Of a stretch of DNA of 53,000 nt, positions 7,838 through 16,624 are shown in pieces. Location of the stretch: positions 1-53,000 of the forward strand of contig CAYWNA010000071.1 in assembly GCA_964459305.1 (NCBI GenBank). The letters run 5' to 3'. Each line of letters begins with the position of its first letter. The first letter of the stretch is position 1. The DNA comes from CAYWNA01 sp964459305 (GTDB lineage Bacteria > Planctomycetota > Planctomycetia > Pirellulales > Pirellulaceae). The notes beneath the pieces are model-generated. The model had not been told where the DNA came from, ran no database searches, and saw only the letters and a list, made by a program, of their open reading frames with translations. Made by a program: the position numbers and the translations under genes.

Positions 7838-8878
7838 TCAGTCCTGACTCTTCACGCAGCGAAAGCCCAGGCAAGCAGAACTCCGCAACGGAGAACTCCC
7901 GACACGGGAATTCGCTCGCAGGTCCGTCGGCGTTGAACGTTGGCACTGACACCCGACGCGATATACACGAAGCGATCCGCTCTCCGGCCCTTGAGGATCT
8001 TCGGTCAGATTGCCCTGTGGAGCCTTCCGGTATTCGTCTTCGTCGTAGTAGTCCGCGCACCACTCGCCAATGTTCCCGGCCAAGTCAAATACGCCTTCCG
8101 GCGTTCGACCGTCCGGAAAGCTGCCGACTGGTTTGCGGCCACCGAAGCGCGGGCCATAGTTGGCCCTTGTTTCACCCGGCTCTTCGTCTCCCCACGGGTA
8201 GGTGCGGCCTTCCTTGCCGCCCGCCGTGTATTCCCATTCAGCCTCGGTTGGCAATCGCTTGCGGGCCCACTGGGCGTAGCCTTGGGCTTGGTAGTGGTTC
8301 ACGCACCCAACGGGCATCTTGGCCCAGTCGGGTTGCGCCGGCTCGAATCGACCGTCCTCTCGCCGCTTGATCCCCCTGTACCACGGAGTCCAGTATCCTG
8401 CGTTGCCGGCGTTCAGGAATTTGCAGTATTCCTCGTTTGTCACCTCGTATTTGTCAATGTAGAAAGCACTGATTTGTATCTTGTAGCTTTCGCCTGTGAC
8501 GGGCTCCGTGCCTCGGCGAAGATAGAATGTGCCCGATCTGGCGAATTCGCCGCCCTTGATGAGCACCATGTCTTCCTGAAGTTCTTTGTCAGCCCGGCCG
8601 CGGGAGTGCTGGAGCGGAATCAGCTCCGGCTTGGAACCTGGCTTGTTCATGAAATGTCGCATGATGAAGCCTTTGTCCGCCACCTTCTTCAGGCATTCCT
8701 CACTGCACGCGTACAGCCTTAATCCCACCATATCGACATGCAGATCTCCCCTGATTTCCTCGCCGTTGACAGGACAAACGCGGGACTTCGCACTCGTCGG
8801 TTCTTCACCGGCTGAACCGGACAATGTCCCTACCGCCGGGAAGACGGCAACTAGCGCTACTAAGCAGAGTCTCTTCAT
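7838..8878 (-). CDS. Exported Cys-rich metal-binding (TRASH/YHS-like) plus SUMF1-fold protein
   Basis: 346 residues with a signal peptide (1-24). Residues 33-70 form a small heavy-metal-binding motif, CPVNGEEI...RLYACSEECLKKV (Cys35, Cys58, Cys62). Residues 103-343 form a SUMF1 domain (MVLIKGGEF, FYIDKYEVTNEEYCKFLNAG, RLPTEAEWEYTAGG, GVFDLAGNIGEWCADYYDED, CLGFRCVKS). The usual GGSW is replaced by VGCQC and the classical catalytic cysteine spacing is absent, so a binding or assembly role is more likely than formylglycine formation. AGGAAG is 7 bases before the ATG. It is probably transcribed with the SUMF1-DJ-1 gene downstream, since both are minus-strand and 121 bases apart. Confidence 0.85.
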   Translation of the reverse strand: MKRLCLVALVAVFPAVGTLSGSAGEEPTSAKSRVCPVNGEEIRGDLHVDMVGLRLYACSEECLKKVADKGFIMRHFMNKPGSKPELIPLQHSRGRADKELQEDMVLIKGGEFARSGTFYLRRGTEPVTGESYKIQISAFYIDKYEVTNEEYCKFLNAGNAGYWTPWYRGIKRREDGRFEPAQPDWAKMPVGCVNHYQAQGYAQWARKRLPTEAEWEYTAGGKEGRTYPWGDEEPGETRANYGPRFGGRKPVGSFPDGRTPEGVFDLAGNIGEWCADYYDEDEYRKAPQGNLTEDPQGPESGSLRVYRVGCQCQRSTPTDLRANSRVGSSPLRSSACLGFRCVKSQD

Positions 8879-9369
8879 TGTTCTTCCTAGTATACCTGTG
8901 ACAATGGAAATTACACTCCGTCGTGTAATAGTCTATGCTTCGACCTGACGCGATGCAATCTTGCGGGTTCTGGAACCCCGTCATCGTCTGCTTGGTCCGC
9001 TGGGCGACCGACGAGACCGTCGGGCTGTGGGAACGGTACGGTGAGGCTCACTTTCCGTCCTTGGATTCGATGACACCTTCATTCGTCCTGCTGTCACGGT
9101 CAGCCTCAACTCAACGCGCAGTTTCAGTTTCATGGGGATCCCGTTTTACAATTATGCGCCAGTGTGAAGTGCTCTCCGTTCCGTCCGCGACGTCACGAGC
9201 GACCTAGCGACAATCCCCGTCGGCGGTGAACCATTCGGGAAACTGATTTAGGCGCGAATATTCTACCACATATTCTACCGCCACCGCCGTTGGGCACATT
9301 CGTTGAATCACCCCGAGTCGACTCGTGACGTTGACCGCTCCGCGAATCCAGGCAAGAAATCCCAAAATG

Positions 9370-9431
9370 CAAGACACGCTGTCTTGACAACCGTCCTGAG
9401 AAGGCGCAATCTGACAAGACAACGTGTCTTG
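9370..9431. repeat. Double palindrome CAAGACACG...CGTGTCTTG in a gene-poor stretch
   Basis: CAAGACACGCTGTCTTGAC at 9370-9388 and GACAAGACAACGTGTCTTG at 9413-9431 are inverted copies with one mismatch, and each is itself roughly palindromic. It could be a repeat element or a terminator-like hairpin. It lies in the 780-base gap 8879-9660, in which I see no gene; the short frames there have no binding site or recognisable product. Confidence 0.5.
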
Positions 9432-9660
9432 AAGTGGGTCTTCGATGACACGTGGAATCCGGTTGGCTCGTGCGCGCCAGGAGATCTGCGACAACTACGT
9501 ACTGTCCACAATCAAGCCGGTGGATTACGGCGCGACGTGGTTGCACTTGGGACAACTGCTGCCGCTGCCGCGTTCGCGCGCCGGCTCGCCAGGAGCATTC
9601 CATACCGATTGGAAACTTGAAAATCGCATTTCCGCCCTTCTCGATGAAAGGAGAATTGCC

Positions 9661-10740
9661 ATGACTCGTTCGAATCCGATCTACGCAGTTACCATTCTTG
9701 TTTCGGTCTGCGTACTCTCACTGGCCATCGCCGGCAGCCGATTGGCGCAGGCTCAAGTTGAATCGCGACCGGCCGGCACCACAGCGGAAACGGAAGCTGG
9801 CGATGAGAGTCTATCGACGTCCGTTCGCAAGGCCATCGAGTCGCTGAGCCAGCGTCCGGTGTCGGCGACTCCTGCAGTGGATTGGCTTGCCCTATACGCG
9901 ATCGAGATCGACACGGGAAAGACGACACTGGTGGCAAGTGAACCTCGCGGAGAACTCACTTACATTGGTTCGCCTTCCTGGTCTTTCGACGGGCAACGAA
10001 TTCTGTTCGATGCGTCGCCGACAGGAAAGGACTGGCGAAAGACTCGACTGAAATTGATCGACACGAGCAAGACGCCGGCGACTACGACAGACCTCGGCGC
10101 AGGCAACTGCCCGGCGATGTCGCCGGACGGCCGCACCACCGCGTTCCTGTTGAATCCAGGTGCGGTAGAGGATGCCCCACATGGTTTGTGGCTGATGGAT
10201 GCGGACGGTTCCAACCGTCGGCACTTGGGCGGATTCGGTTGTCCCAAATGGTCGCCCGACGGCAGCAAGCTGCTGCTCGTCGGCTTCGGCCGGCCGCTGC
10301 CGCTGTCGGTGATGGACGTAAAAACGAAAGCGGAACGCCCGATTCAGCTCGCCGACCACAAAGTATGGTCGATTCCAAGTTGGGCCGGCGACAGCAACAC
10401 GCTCGTGGCAATTGTGCATTCCGCAACGGGAGCGGGCATCGCCATGGTGGATATCGCTGAACCTGAACGAGCGAAAGTCAAACAGATTCTTTGGCGGCGG
10501 GGAGACCGGCTTGCGGTCGGCCCTGCATTTCCCGTTTTCTCGCCGGACACGGGGCGCTGTATATTCGTCGGCAGGGAAGAAAAAGGCATGGCGTTGTATA
10601 GCATATCTATTGGCAACTACGATCCACCGCAACGACTGGAAGCCAAGGGTTACGACAACAAAATCGCCAGCCTGGCGCTCTCGCCGGACGACCGCTACGT
10701 CCTGTTTTGCAGCGACCGCGCGGACGCGAAGCAAGACTAG
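9661..10740 (+). CDS. Exported PD40 / TolB-like beta-propeller protein
   Basis: 359 residues from the ATG at 9661, which has AAGGAGA 7 bases upstream; upstream in-frame starts have none. A signal peptide or anchor spans residues 8-32. Residues 72-355 hold WD40-like (PD40) blades: GSPSWSFDGQRILFDA, CPAMSPDGRTTAFL, CPKWSPDGSKLLLVG, FPVFSPDTGRCIFVG and LALSPDDRYVLFCS. These propellers in planctomycetes usually serve binding or reporting functions; no enzymatic motif is seen. It ends 11 bases before the converging stop of the phosphodiesterase gene. Confidence 0.85.
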   Translation: MTRSNPIYAVTILVSVCVLSLAIAGSRLAQAQVESRPAGTTAETEAGDESLSTSVRKAIESLSQRPVSATPAVDWLALYAIEIDTGKTTLVASEPRGELTYIGSPSWSFDGQRILFDASPTGKDWRKTRLKLIDTSKTPATTTDLGAGNCPAMSPDGRTTAFLLNPGAVEDAPHGLWLMDADGSNRRHLGGFGCPKWSPDGSKLLLVGFGRPLPLSVMDVKTKAERPIQLADHKVWSIPSWAGDSNTLVAIVHSATGAGIAMVDIAEPERAKVKQILWRRGDRLAVGPAFPVFSPDTGRCIFVGREEKGMALYSISIGNYDPPQRLEAKGYDNKIASLALSPDDRYVLFCSDRADAKQD

Positions 10741-10751
10741 ACCGAAAGGGC

Positions 10752-11561
10752 CTACTCGTCTTGATGGCTCTCTTTAAGCCAGTGTAATCGACAGTCCAGC
10801 GGAAAGTCGGTTAGCATCCCGTCGACGCCGGCCTGTTTGGCTTTGCTCCATGCCGCCGGGTTGCGTCGCACCTCGCCGCCGCCGGCGAAATTATAGACGA
10901 CCTGTTTGCTGTGCTGGCGCAATCGCTCGACTTCTTCCGCTGTGGGAACGAACGTGACGAGGAACACGTTCAGCAGTCCTTCTTTCAATCGCGGTTCGAC
11001 CGTCTGCCGATTGACGTTCGCGCCGATGCGCATCTTCGGATTCAGCGTTTTCAACCTGCGGCTGCACTCTTCGCTCTGGTCGAAGGCGAACGATTCATCG
11101 AGAAGGCCATATTCTCTGACTAGATCGACCAAATGCTCCTCGCCATCGACCGTGACATCCTTGATGTTCAGTGCGATGATCGTATGCCCGCGTTTGTGCT
11201 GTTTGATCAAAGCAAAGGTCTCTTGCAGCGTCGGCACGCGCATGCCAGCGAAACTCGGGTGAAACCATGAACCCGCGTCGTACCGCTTCAGTTCAGCCAA
11301 AGTGAACTCGCGCACCGAGCGACTCGGACCATCCGTCGTGCGACTCAGCGTGTCGTCGTGGATCACGACAAGTTTGCCGTCTCTGGTTGTGCGGATGTCC
11401 AACTCGAAGCCGATGCCCAACTCCAAGCAGACGGCAAACGCGGGCAGCGTGTTTTCCGGCGCGTGCCGGAGCAGTCCGCGATGAGCCACCAGAATCGGAT
11501 CAGCGGCCGACGCGCTAGCCACGCCCGCAACGGTTGCCAGAACTAGCAATGCGTTTCTCAT
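10752..11561 (-). CDS. Exported glycerophosphodiester phosphodiesterase (GDPD family)
   Basis: 269 residues from the ATG at 11561 (MRNALLVLATVAGVASASAA is a clear signal peptide; longer in-frame starts would bury it). GDPD landmarks are in order: ILVAHRGLLRHAPENTLPAF with the HRG and EN residues, GFELDIRTTRDGKLVVIHDD with the metal-binding E.D pair and catalytic His, FHPSFAGMRVPTLQETFAL, and a final GVDGMLTDFP. The family hydrolyses glycerophosphodiesters to glycerol 3-phosphate and an alcohol in the periplasm. The segment IALNIKDV replaces the more usual NIEIK, so a substrate shift is possible. Confidence 0.92.
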   Translation of the reverse strand: MRNALLVLATVAGVASASAADPILVAHRGLLRHAPENTLPAFAVCLELGIGFELDIRTTRDGKLVVIHDDTLSRTTDGPSRSVREFTLAELKRYDAGSWFHPSFAGMRVPTLQETFALIKQHKRGHTIIALNIKDVTVDGEEHLVDLVREYGLLDESFAFDQSEECSRRLKTLNPKMRIGANVNRQTVEPRLKEGLLNVFLVTFVPTAEEVERLRQHSKQVVYNFAGGGEVRRNPAAWSKAKQAGVDGMLTDFPLDCRLHWLKESHQDE

Positions 11562-11664
11562 GGATATGCAGTTTAGTCTCCCAGGCCGTCTGTGCAATGG
11601 ACTGAACCTCCTGATAAGACTCAAACGGCAAACCGGACAAACGTGACGTGGTTCGAAAACAACT

Positions 11665-11700
11665 GGGACACGGGCATCCGGTTTCAGACGCCCGTGTCCC
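11665..11700 (-). terminator. Hairpin downstream of the Cys-rich protein gene
   Basis: GGGACACGGGC (11665-11675) pairs perfectly with GCCCGTGTCCC (11690-11700) across a 14-base loop. It lies 27 bases beyond the stop of the gene at 11728 and, read on the minus strand, is followed by AGTTGTTTT. This fits a Rho-independent terminator, though the T-run is short; it could also be a repeat hairpin. Confidence 0.5.
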
Positions 11701-11727
11701 CCAACGAGAGTACTAGAGAAACACGTT

Positions 11728-12282
11728 CTATTCTCTGTCAAACTTAGCAACTTTGAACGATTTGGCGAACGCCTTGTCGCTGAAAAGCAGCTTGATCCGC
11801 TCATCGCCTTTGGCCTTGGTCACCTTGCCCTTGCATCCGCCACAGCAGAAGCTGACTTTAACTCCTGCCACGTCAGTCGCGGTGTCCGGATTGCAGTTAC
11901 CGCCCGTCAAAGGACACTTCGCCTGCTTGGCCTGCCCGGTGGCGACCAATTGGAGGTTTGCCTTGGCAGTGTACTTGGCCGTGCTTTTCTCGAAGGCCCC
12001 GGTACAACCTGGACAGCAGAGGAATACCTTGCCGCCCTTGTAGTCCACAGCGACGGACTTGTTAATGGCCTTGCCGGAGATGGGACATGTTGCGCTGCAT
12101 TTCTTATCGGCAGCGGCCGCGCAAGCGGCAGGACATCTTGCGGCGCATCCTCCTCCCTCGGCGCTGGCAGCGCCACATTCCGAGCCCTTTGCACAGGATG
12201 CCTCCTTCTTCTCCGCGCTGACTCCATACGTCAGACCGACGACGAGAAGGGCGGCAGCACCCACAGACAGACACTTTACCAT
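11728..12282 (-). CDS. Exported Cys-rich protein with two metal-binding (YHS/TRASH-like) repeats
   Basis: 184 residues from the ATG at 12282, with GGGG 7 bases upstream. A signal peptide (to about residue 24) precedes an Ala/Cys-rich segment (CAKGSECGAASAEGGGCAAR), then two related units: CPISGKAINKSVAVDYKGGK with VFLCCPGCTGAFE, and CPLTGG...VAGVKVSFCCGGCKGKV. Each unit has a CP..G start and a CC.GC end, the pattern of YHS/TRASH-type metal-binding modules, so a periplasmic metal-binding or metal-handling role is inferred. The first motif in the SUMF1 protein at 7838 is of the same type. A hairpin at 11665-11700 probably ends the transcript. Confidence 0.8.
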   Translation of the reverse strand: MVKCLSVGAAALLVVGLTYGVSAEKKEASCAKGSECGAASAEGGGCAARCPAACAAAADKKCSATCPISGKAINKSVAVDYKGGKVFLCCPGCTGAFEKSTAKYTAKANLQLVATGQAKQAKCPLTGGNCNPDTATDVAGVKVSFCCGGCKGKVTKAKGDERIKLLFSDKAFAKSFKVAKFDRE

Positions 12283-12643
12283 GTTGAATCCCCTTTTTTT
12301 GCACATTCGAAAGACCGCGATTCCCGTCGGGGGGGGTCGGCCTGCGCCGGACCATCATCCCAACGCCACAACAATACGTTTCCAAACTCTTTGCGAAACC
12401 GCGGTAGAATCAAGTGTTGATATCGAAAAAATCTCAGATTATCCCGATATCAACTCCGCGGAGCGGTAGCAGGGTTGCCCCGCAGAACTGCGTCACGATC
12501 CACATGGCGATCCGGCGGATCGTAATGCGAATACGGAAGCGAGATCGACACCTGAATACCTCAACATCCAAACGATCCCAAGCGAGCCTTCGGCGGTCGC
12601 CCGGAAGAACTTGAAGGCCAAAGGGAAACGCACCGGTACCATC
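12283..12643. other. Intergenic stretch without a recognisable gene
   Basis: 361 bases upstream of the Cys-rich gene and beyond the WD40 gene's 3' end. It holds a small perfect inverted repeat, GTTGATATCG at 12416-12425 and CGATATCAAC at 12445-12454, which could be a protein-binding site upstream of the Cys-rich gene (start 12282). A short plus-strand frame here is rich in Arg and has no family likeness. Confidence 0.4.
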
Positions 12644-13882
12644 CTACTCCTTCGGTGCAGCGCGAGGAGCGTCATCGATTTCCTTGCCAGTTGCCAGCGC
12701 CAGATCCCACATTCGGATCACAAAGTCGTCGCCCGGAAGCCTCTCGCCGTCGCGCCAGAGGCCGCCTCCGGCTGACAATGCGAAACGCCCGTCCGGCGAG
12801 AATACAACGGTCCATACCCAATCGCGATGTCCCGGAAAGTGACGAATTTCCTCTCCTGTTTCCACGTCCCACAGCCGCATTGTCCAGTCGTAGCCACCGG
12901 AGAGTATTTGCTGCCCGTCCGGCGAGAACGCGACGCTGCTCGCTGCAAAACGATGCGCGTCGATGTGGTGGATTTGCTTGCCGGTTTCCAAGTCCCAAAC
13001 GCAGACTGGCCCCAAGTTCCTTCCTGCCTCCTCGATGTCGATGGCCGCCGCCGCGAGTCGTCCGTCGTGAGAGAACGCCAAGCCGAAAATCCAGCTTTCC
13101 GTTTCAAAGCGGCGGAGCTGTTTACCGCTTTCCACGTCCCAGAGACGCACCGTACGGTCGAAACCTCCTGACAGCGCTCGTTGACCATCAGGCGAAATGG
13201 CCAGACTGCGGATCCAACCTTGGCGCCCCTCCAGTCTCCGGAGCACGCCGCCCGATTTCGCGTCCCACACAATGAGCTTGCCCGCGCGGCCACCGGCCAA
13301 GGCGAGGCGACCATCGGCCGAGAGCGCGACGCCATGAACCGTGTTCTGAATACCGCGGGCCTTTTCACAACCTTCGAAGCGACGGACGAGCACCGGCGCG
13401 AGTACAACCAAGAACTGTTCGTCGCCCTCGACGGTTTCCAACTTTTTCGGCGCCGGGGCGTTCGGCGTAGGATCGAAGCAGAGTGTTAGCTTGCCCGCCT
13501 CCAGTCCGAACGACATGTTCATACCAACCTGGCCGCCAGGTGTCATCATCCTAAGCTGTTTCGGGTCCGTCGCCGAATCGATCTGGTATCGGCCTTTCAG
13601 ACTTCGGTCTCCTTCCTCGATCGTAAAACGGTCTTCTTCAAGGACCAGGCACGGCACGGCCGGCTGCGAAAGTTCTTCTCCGCCCTGTTCGCACCTGACC
13701 GCGATCCATATACCCTGAAGCGCATCCTGAACGGCCTTTTGCTTGCCAATAATCTCGCCCGGTACGGCAGCATGCGACCCTCCAGTCACATCCTCCTGGG
13801 CATCGCCGTTTGCCTATCCGGCTTGGCCCCACCCCAGTGCCAACCAGAATCCGATCGTCACGAGTAAAGACTTTGGTTTCAT
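12644..13882 (-). pseudogene. Exported WD40-repeat protein gene interrupted by an in-frame amber codon
   Basis: The natural start is the ATG at 13882 (GGGAG upstream), encoding the signal peptide MKPKSLLVTIGFWLALGWGQ AG. Codon 23 is TAG (13814-13816), and the same frame then continues without interruption (ANGDAQEDVTGGSHAAVPGE) for 389 codons. The sequence around it, CAA GCC GGA TAG GCA, would read QAGQA if the T were a C, so one transition explains it. Residues 45-160 form a lipocalin-like TIGR03067-type region (LQGIWIAV, GRYQIDSA), followed by five or more WD40 blades (SLAISPDGQRALSGG, DRTVRLWDVESG, SVAFSPDGQQILSGG). Translation could restart at the GTG 13789, but that product would lack a signal peptide. 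A sequencing error is possible. Confidence 0.75.
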
Positions 13883-14006
13883 CCAACAAACTCCCGCCCG
13901 GCGTTATTCATTCCGCTCGCCTTTGAGTCGCACAATCAGGCTGGAATGGGTTTCCGGCTGCTGCATGGTTTCGTTCCGAGCATTCGTGCTTCGAACTAAC
14001 ACGTCC

Positions 14007-15365
14007 CTAGGTCTCGTTCTGCCCCATGCGGACAATTCCTCGCTCGGCCGCGAGGCAGATGCGATCCAGTTCCAGAAGTGTCATCGCCAGCGGCGGCATG
14101 ATCACCACGACGTTACCCAATGGACGTAGCCAGACGCCCTCGGTCTGAGCGTAGTCGCAGACACGAATGCCACGTTTTTCTGTCCAGGGGTATGGTTCCT
14201 TTGTTTGCTTGTCTCGCACTAGTTCGATGCCGGCGATCAACCCGCGCTGACGCACGTCGCCAACGTGTGGAAGCTCGGCAATTCGTTTCAGATGGTCTGC
14301 CAGGCGGACGATTTTTTCAGGCAAGACTTCCAGCGTCTTCTCTTCCTGGAATACGTCCAACGAAGCCGATGCTACCGCGGCAGCCAGCGGATTGCCGCCG
14401 TAAGTGTGCCCATGATAAAAAGTCTTGGATTCCGAATACTCTCCCAGGAAGGCTCGCCAGATCTCGTCTGTGGCCAATGTGGCCGCCATCGGTAGATAGC
14501 CAGCAGTCAGTCCCTTTCCCAGGCAGAGCAAGTCAGGCGCGACTGCCTCTTGTTCGCACGCAAACATGGTCCCCGTACGACCGAATCCGACAGCCACTTC
14601 GTCGGCGAGCAGCAAGACATCGAATCGTCGCGTCAGTTCGCGCACGCCGCGCAAGTAGCCGTCCGGTTGGGTCATCATCCCGGCAGCCGCCTGGACCAGC
14701 GGCTCGATCACCAGCGCCGCGATCTCCTCATGGTTCGATTCGAGCGTTCGTTCCAGTTGGCCGAGATAGTAATCGCAGGCCGTCTCGCGAGTCACGCCGT
14801 CGGGCAAACGGTAGCATTGCGGCGTGGGCAAACGAATGACGTCGAACAACAACGGCCGGAACATCTCGTGAAAGCGGGCGACGCCGCCGACACTAACGCT
14901 GCCCAGTGTGTCGCCGTGATACGCGCCGTCCAAGGCAATGTACCTTGTCTTCTCAGGACGAGGATCCTCCCGCTGACGCCAATACTGAAACGCCATCTTC
15001 AACGCGACCTCGACCGACGACGAACCATCGCTGGAAAAGAAAACGTGGTTCAGCCCCGAGGGCGTGATGTCGACCAGACGCTTGGCCAGACGTACGGTCG
15101 TGGGATGGGACATGCCCAGCGACGTGACGTGGGCCACTTGGTCCAATTGCCGCCGTAGCGCCTCGTCCAACCGCGGATGGCGATGTCCATGGATGTTGCA
15201 CCACAGACTGCTAACGCCGTCCAAATACTCACGTCCATCCATGTCGACCAGCGTACAACCATGAGCGTGCTCGATCAGAAACGGCTCGTATTCGGCCATC
15301 TGCGTAAAAGCATGCCAAACGATTTCACGATCCCAACGTTGAATCTCTTCCAGCGAGGCATTCAT
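14007..15365 (-). CDS. bioA: Adenosylmethionine-8-amino-7-oxononanoate aminotransferase (biotin synthesis)
   Basis: 452 residues, the usual BioA length, from the ATG at 15365; longer in-frame starts add a non-conserved, basic tail. The enzyme transfers an amino group from S-adenosylmethionine to KAPA to give DAPA, in the cytoplasm, with PLP. Seen: WHAFTQMAEYEPFLIEHAHG, GVSSLWCNIHGHRHP, SDGSSSVEVALKMAFQYW, YHGDTLGSVSVGG, LLLADEVAVGFGRTGTMFAC (PLP-binding Asp), LCLGKGLTAGYLPMA (Schiff-base Lys) and TFYHGHTYGGNPLAAA. There are no other biotin genes nearby, so it is a scattered gene. The binding site is weak (AGGA directly before the ATG). Confidence 0.95.
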   Translation of the reverse strand: MNASLEEIQRWDREIVWHAFTQMAEYEPFLIEHAHGCTLVDMDGREYLDGVSSLWCNIHGHRHPRLDEALRRQLDQVAHVTSLGMSHPTTVRLAKRLVDITPSGLNHVFFSSDGSSSVEVALKMAFQYWRQREDPRPEKTRYIALDGAYHGDTLGSVSVGGVARFHEMFRPLLFDVIRLPTPQCYRLPDGVTRETACDYYLGQLERTLESNHEEIAALVIEPLVQAAAGMMTQPDGYLRGVRELTRRFDVLLLADEVAVGFGRTGTMFACEQEAVAPDLLCLGKGLTAGYLPMAATLATDEIWRAFLGEYSESKTFYHGHTYGGNPLAAAVASASLDVFQEEKTLEVLPEKIVRLADHLKRIAELPHVGDVRQRGLIAGIELVRDKQTKEPYPWTEKRGIRVCDYAQTEGVWLRPLGNVVVIMPPLAMTLLELDRICLAAERGIVRMGQNET

Positions 15366-15805
15366 TCCTATTGGTCTCCGGTCCTGGACAAACGACGGTA
15401 ATGGCGAGGCGTGTTTGGCCGCGTTCGGATTATAGCGTATACTCACCACGGCCGAGATTTTCGGTTTTCGCACGACTCGACCGAACCGCCGTGCCAGCAA
15501 GCCCCCCCGTGAAACTAGTCATCAGCTGCGCCCGCACTAAGACCCGAAATTGCTGGATCGACGGGGCCTCGGGGGAGGGTAGGTGCAAGGCTCTGTACCG
15601 CACGAGGTTGCGGTCCACTGGGCAGCCCTGAAGGATTTTCGTCCGGCAGCGTGAAAAGGGCGATTCCCGGTGACGGCAGCGCGGACCACGCATCGCCTGA
15701 CTTTGGTTTGCTCTTCTGGCATGGTAGTCCCCTGGGGTAAACTGCAGCGCAGGCCGTATCGATTGCGGCATGGCTTTCATGCGTGGTCTAGCCAGGAGGG
15801 CACTG
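15366..15805. other. Intergenic stretch between bioA and the transposase fragment
   Basis: 440 bases with no gene I can support. A 61-codon minus-strand frame starting at the ATG 15722 has no family likeness and is rich in Arg and Pro in an unstructured way. The right part (15795-15801) holds the AGGAGGG site for the HTH fragment that follows. Confidence 0.4.
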
Positions 15806-16039
15806 ATGATCAGGATGGAATTCACGGAAGAAGCGATTGAAAAGCTCCGCTACGAGCGATTTCACCACCCGCATCCGCGGGTCCAGCGCAAGATGGAGGC
15901 GCTGCTGTTGAAGAGCGATGGCTTGCCGCACCACCAGATTACTCGAATCCTGGGCGTCTCAGAGAATACACTCCGTCAATATTTGCGAGAGTACGAGGAA
16001 GGTGGTGTCGTGGGGGGCGCCAAAGTTGCTATCGCGTGA
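15806..16039 (+). pseudogene. N-terminal HTH part of an IS630-like transposase, truncated
   Basis: 77 codons starting at the ATG 15806 with AGGAGGG 5 bases upstream. The reading MEFTEEAIEKLRYERFHHPH, HPRVQRKMEALLLKSDGLPH and ITRILGVSENTLRQYLREYE is the winged-helix DNA-binding start of IS630-family transposases, which normally continue for about 250 residues or exist as a separate first frame. Here, after EGGV, the frame runs into VGGAKVAIA and a stop, exactly where the 106-bp segment shared with the right end of the window begins (16009). The catalytic DDE domain is absent. The window's right edge may hold an inverted copy of the same structure. Confidence 0.75.
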
Positions 16040-16114
16040 ATATTGCGATCGTTCGGGTTTTGTTTCGGGAGGGCGACGCTCCTGCGGAGCCGCGACTCGG
16101 CGGGAGCCTCGCCC
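16009..16114 (+). repeat. 106-bp segment duplicated (inverted) at the right end of the window
   Basis: Identical to the complement of 52894-52999 except one base (C/A at 16033). The right half is a hairpin of the GGGAGGGCGA family: GGGAGGGCGACGCTCCTGCG (16067-16086) folds on ACTCGGCGGGAGCCTCGCCC. The left half contains CGATCGTTCGGGTTTTGTTT. It separates the transposase fragment from the M56 protease fragment. Confidence 0.8.
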
Positions 16115-16159
16115 CCCTCTGCGTCGCTGCCCGCACGGCCGATTGACGCGCCAGGTCGG

Positions 16160-16624
16160 ACAAGCTGGGCGGTCGAGGCCGCTACAGCGCTTCGATTGTC
16201 GCGGCCACCGCGGCTGTCAACCTCGGAGGCTGTCGAGAGTCCACTGGTAGTGGGCATTCTGCGACCGTTGGTCATCTTGCCCACGAAGTTCCTGGATGAC
16301 TCCCGCCCTGCGGAGGTCCGAATGGCGATTGCCTTGAGTTCGCGCACTTGAAGCGACGCGACTTGCTCTGGAACTGGCTTCCGGCGCTCGGCCAAGTGAC
16401 CCTGTTCTTCCATCCGCTTGCCTGGTTGGCCAAGCGTGGTTGGCATTTGGCTCAGGAGATGGCGTGCGACGAGATGGCGATTCGAACCTCGCGTGCATCC
16501 GTCGCAGAGTACGGTAGTTTGCTTCTGAAGGTGCATACCGGGCGATCCGGTCGTGTTCCTTCGTTGGCTGTGGGTATGGGCCAATCTTATTCCCATCTGG
16601 AATCGAGGTTAGATGCGATGAAAG
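16160..16624 (+). pseudogene. Frameshifted fragment of an M56 (BlaR1-like) zinc protease
   Basis: One frame reads RLSTSEAVESPLVVGILRPL then VILPTKFLDDSRPAEVRMAI up to a TGA; the next frame continues EFAHLKRRDLLWNWLPALGQ, TLFFHPLAWLAKRGWHLAQE, MACDEMAIR and VAEYGSLLLKVHTGRSG, ending near SHLESRLDAMKGF. Together they are the core of an M56/BlaR1 protease domain. The frame change falls in the HExxH zinc motif: EFAH is left but the first His and its preceding bases are missing, so the catalytic site is destroyed. N-terminal membrane helices and the C-terminal sensor are absent. It is a different paralogue from the intact M56 genes at 16907 and 24210. Confidence 0.75.

Noticed and set aside
6301..8878. 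Formylglycine-generating enzymes that would activate the sulfatase at 28422
   Set aside because: Neither SUMF1 domain shows the catalytic cysteine pair, the GGSW motif is altered, and the genes are over 19 kb from the sulfatase.
9445..9660. Upstream extension of the PD40 gene (72 codons)
   Set aside because: The ATG at 9661 has a strong AAGGAGA site and is followed by a signal peptide; the extension would bury the signal.
15537..15722. A 61-codon minus-strand frame with ATG between bioA and the HTH fragment
   Set aside because: Reads as low-complexity Arg/Pro/Ser sequence with no known domain; kept only as part of an unassigned stretch.
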